A DNA stretch of 64,000 nt from Flavivirga aquimarina. Its GTDB lineage: Bacteria; Bacteroidota; Bacteroidia; Flavobacteriales; Flavobacteriaceae. The DNA lies in the NCBI RefSeq assembly GCF_030540835.1, contig NZ_JAUOEK010000055.1:1-64000 (forward strand), given 5' to 3'. A program made the position numbers and the translations under genes. Every line of letters begins with the position of its first letter. The stretch's first letter is position 1. Positions 63,397 to 64,000 of this stretch are shown piece after piece. A model generated the notes under the pieces. That model was not told the origin of the DNA. It made no database searches and was given only the letters and a program-made list of their open reading frames with translations.

Positions 63397-63419
63397 ATTA
63401 TAGGTAAACAGCCAATTAA

Positions 63420-63785
63420 CTACTTAGATCCAAATTTTTCAGGGTTTTGAATCATATAGTTGATTAACTTTCCAATTTCGTTACTTTTACTCATAAGTTC
63501 GCTGAAGGTTTCTTTTGAAATATATTCACAATAAAGAGAAAACTCTAACCATGTTTGGGTTTCTGAATTTTCTGCATCACTATCCATTAATTTACTTATA
63601 AAATGCTTAGGGTATAGTCTTTTGCGATACGCTTCCGAAATATTAGCAGAAACACTTCGGGAAGATCTTCTAACCTGATCTGTAAGCGAATATGTTTCTT
63701 CTTTAGGAAACGATTTAGATAAATGAAAAACATTCATTGCTAAATCAAACGATTTTCTATAAGCTAATAAATCCTGAAATTTCAT
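63420..63785 (-). CDS. Four-helix bundle protein (23S rRNA-IVS type)
   Basis: The 121-residue protein consists of four amphipathic helices with the family pattern: FQDLLAYRKSFDLAMNVFHLSKSFPKEE, YSLTDQVRRSSRSVSANISEAY, then SKLMDSDAENSETQTWLEFSLYCEYIS and a final helix. The family was first described from proteins encoded in 23S rRNA intervening sequences and is now seen as a stand-alone chromosomal gene, with unknown function. Here it stands alone and is not near any rRNA. It is flanked by two short repeats (63368-63396 and 63804-63834), so it may be an insertion. Confidence 0.88.
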   Translation of the reverse strand: MKFQDLLAYRKSFDLAMNVFHLSKSFPKEETYSLTDQVRRSSRSVSANISEAYRKRLYPKHFISKLMDSDAENSETQTWLEFSLYCEYISKETFSELMSKSNEIGKLINYMIQNPEKFGSK

Positions 63786-63803
63786 TAAAAAATTTTACAT
63801 TTA

Positions 63804-63834
63804 CTGACCACTGACCACTGACCACTGACCACTG
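63804..63834. repeat. 7-bp tandem repeat CTGACCA
   Basis: Four perfect copies of CTGACCA plus CTG, between the four-helix bundle gene and the dehydrogenase end. It resembles TGACCAATGACCA near 3157-3170. Simple repeats of this kind can vary in copy number by slippage. Confidence 0.85.
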
Positions 63835-63842
63835 CGACTATA

Positions 63843-64000
63843 TTACTTCAAAAATTGCGAAGCAATTTTCTCCGCTTTCCTACTCTCGGAATAATCATAA
63901 AAACCTTCACCAGATTTCACGCCTAGTTTACCAGCTCTAACCATATTCACCAATAATGGGCAAGGAGCGTATTTAGGGTTTTTAAATCCGTCGTACATCA
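63843..64000 (-). CDS. 3-hydroxyacyl-CoA dehydrogenase, C-terminal end (partial)
   Basis: The reverse frame runs off the window and gives 51 residues ending at the stop codon (63843-63845). It reads [16 protein letters not shown] and then [20 protein letters not shown]. This is the C-terminal signature of short-chain 3-hydroxybutyryl/3-hydroxyacyl-CoA dehydrogenases (KYAPCPLL, AGxLGxKxGxGFYDY). The N-terminal NAD-binding domain lies outside. It would oxidise or reduce the 3-hydroxy group in fatty-acid or polyhydroxybutyrate metabolism. It is upstream of the four-helix bundle gene in the same direction, but repeats separate them. Confidence 0.9.
   Translation of the reverse strand, partial: MYDGFKNPKYAPCPLLVNMVRAGKLGVKSGEGFYDYSESRKAEKIASQFLK

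Noticed and set aside
63420-63785. Four-helix bundle protein as a sign of an rRNA intervening sequence
   Set aside because: No rRNA sequence is near, and stand-alone copies of this family are common.
63804-63834. CTGACCA tandem repeat as a CRISPR array
   Set aside because: 7-bp units without spacers and no cas genes; it is a simple tandem repeat.

Overview
The window is a low-GC chromosomal segment of a marine-type Bacteroidota, most likely family Flavobacteriaceae. Supporting signs are type IX secretion (T9SS) type A sorting domains, TonB-dependent receptor and carboxypeptidase-regulatory-domain proteins, many lipoproteins with an early Cys followed by Asp/Glu/Asn/Lys, promoters of the Bacteroidetes form TAnnTTTG, near absence of Shine-Dalgarno sequences, and bacillithiol synthesis. 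The genus cannot be fixed from the sequence alone. No rRNA, tRNA, insertion sequence, prophage or CRISPR array was seen.

Layout. 1-6.4 kb: a hairpin-rich intergenic repeat, a surface protein, the ychF GTPase, a small SRPBCC gene bracketed by 33-bp direct repeats, a transglutaminase-like lipoprotein, a 160-bp inverted-repeat element and an EamA transporter. 6.4-11.2 kb: topoisomerase IV as parE, a 59-residue membrane protein, then parC. 11.2-17.7 kb: a beta-helix lipoprotein, then a tight three-gene surface operon (T9SS cargo, outer-membrane barrel, tail-fibre-like protein) closed by a strong terminator. 18-21.3 kb: a PhoX-like lipoprotein and a di-haem peroxidase as a two-gene operon. 21.6-29.4 kb: bshC, a PLP decarboxylase, guaA, a LysM/PBP1 lipoprotein behind a sigma-54-like promoter, and two small DUF genes. 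29.5-32 kb: a Cys-rich ECF sigma factor overlapping an SRPBCC gene, and an amidohydrolase lipoprotein. 32-36.7 kb: pyrG, yidC, and a MORN-repeat protein. 36.8-45.3 kb: fasciclin lipoprotein, mnmA, a T9SS subtilase, nitronate monooxygenase, MATE pump, small proteins and PAP2 phosphatase. 45.3-52.6 kb: TonB-type receptor, MFS transporter, lipoprotein, meaB and DUF2911 protein. 52.9-55.5 kb: an ECF sigma / membrane anti-sigma-like / coiled-coil envelope-protein operon. 55.5-64 kb: a long minus-strand run (hydroxyacyl-CoA dehydrogenase end, four-helix bundle protein, DUF1015, YggS, exonuclease/GIY-YIG, DUF3857, K+ channel, miaA, GNAT).

Most of the window is core housekeeping DNA. I found no convincing new defence or mobile system. 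The items most worth following are the tail-fibre-like surface operon, the ECF sigma factor carrying a HxxxCxxC motif and a Cys-rich tail, the ECF/anti-sigma/coiled-coil operon, the PhoX-peroxidase pair, the sigma-54-like promoter at 26472, and several families of intergenic hairpin repeats, one of which brackets a single gene as if it were a cassette.
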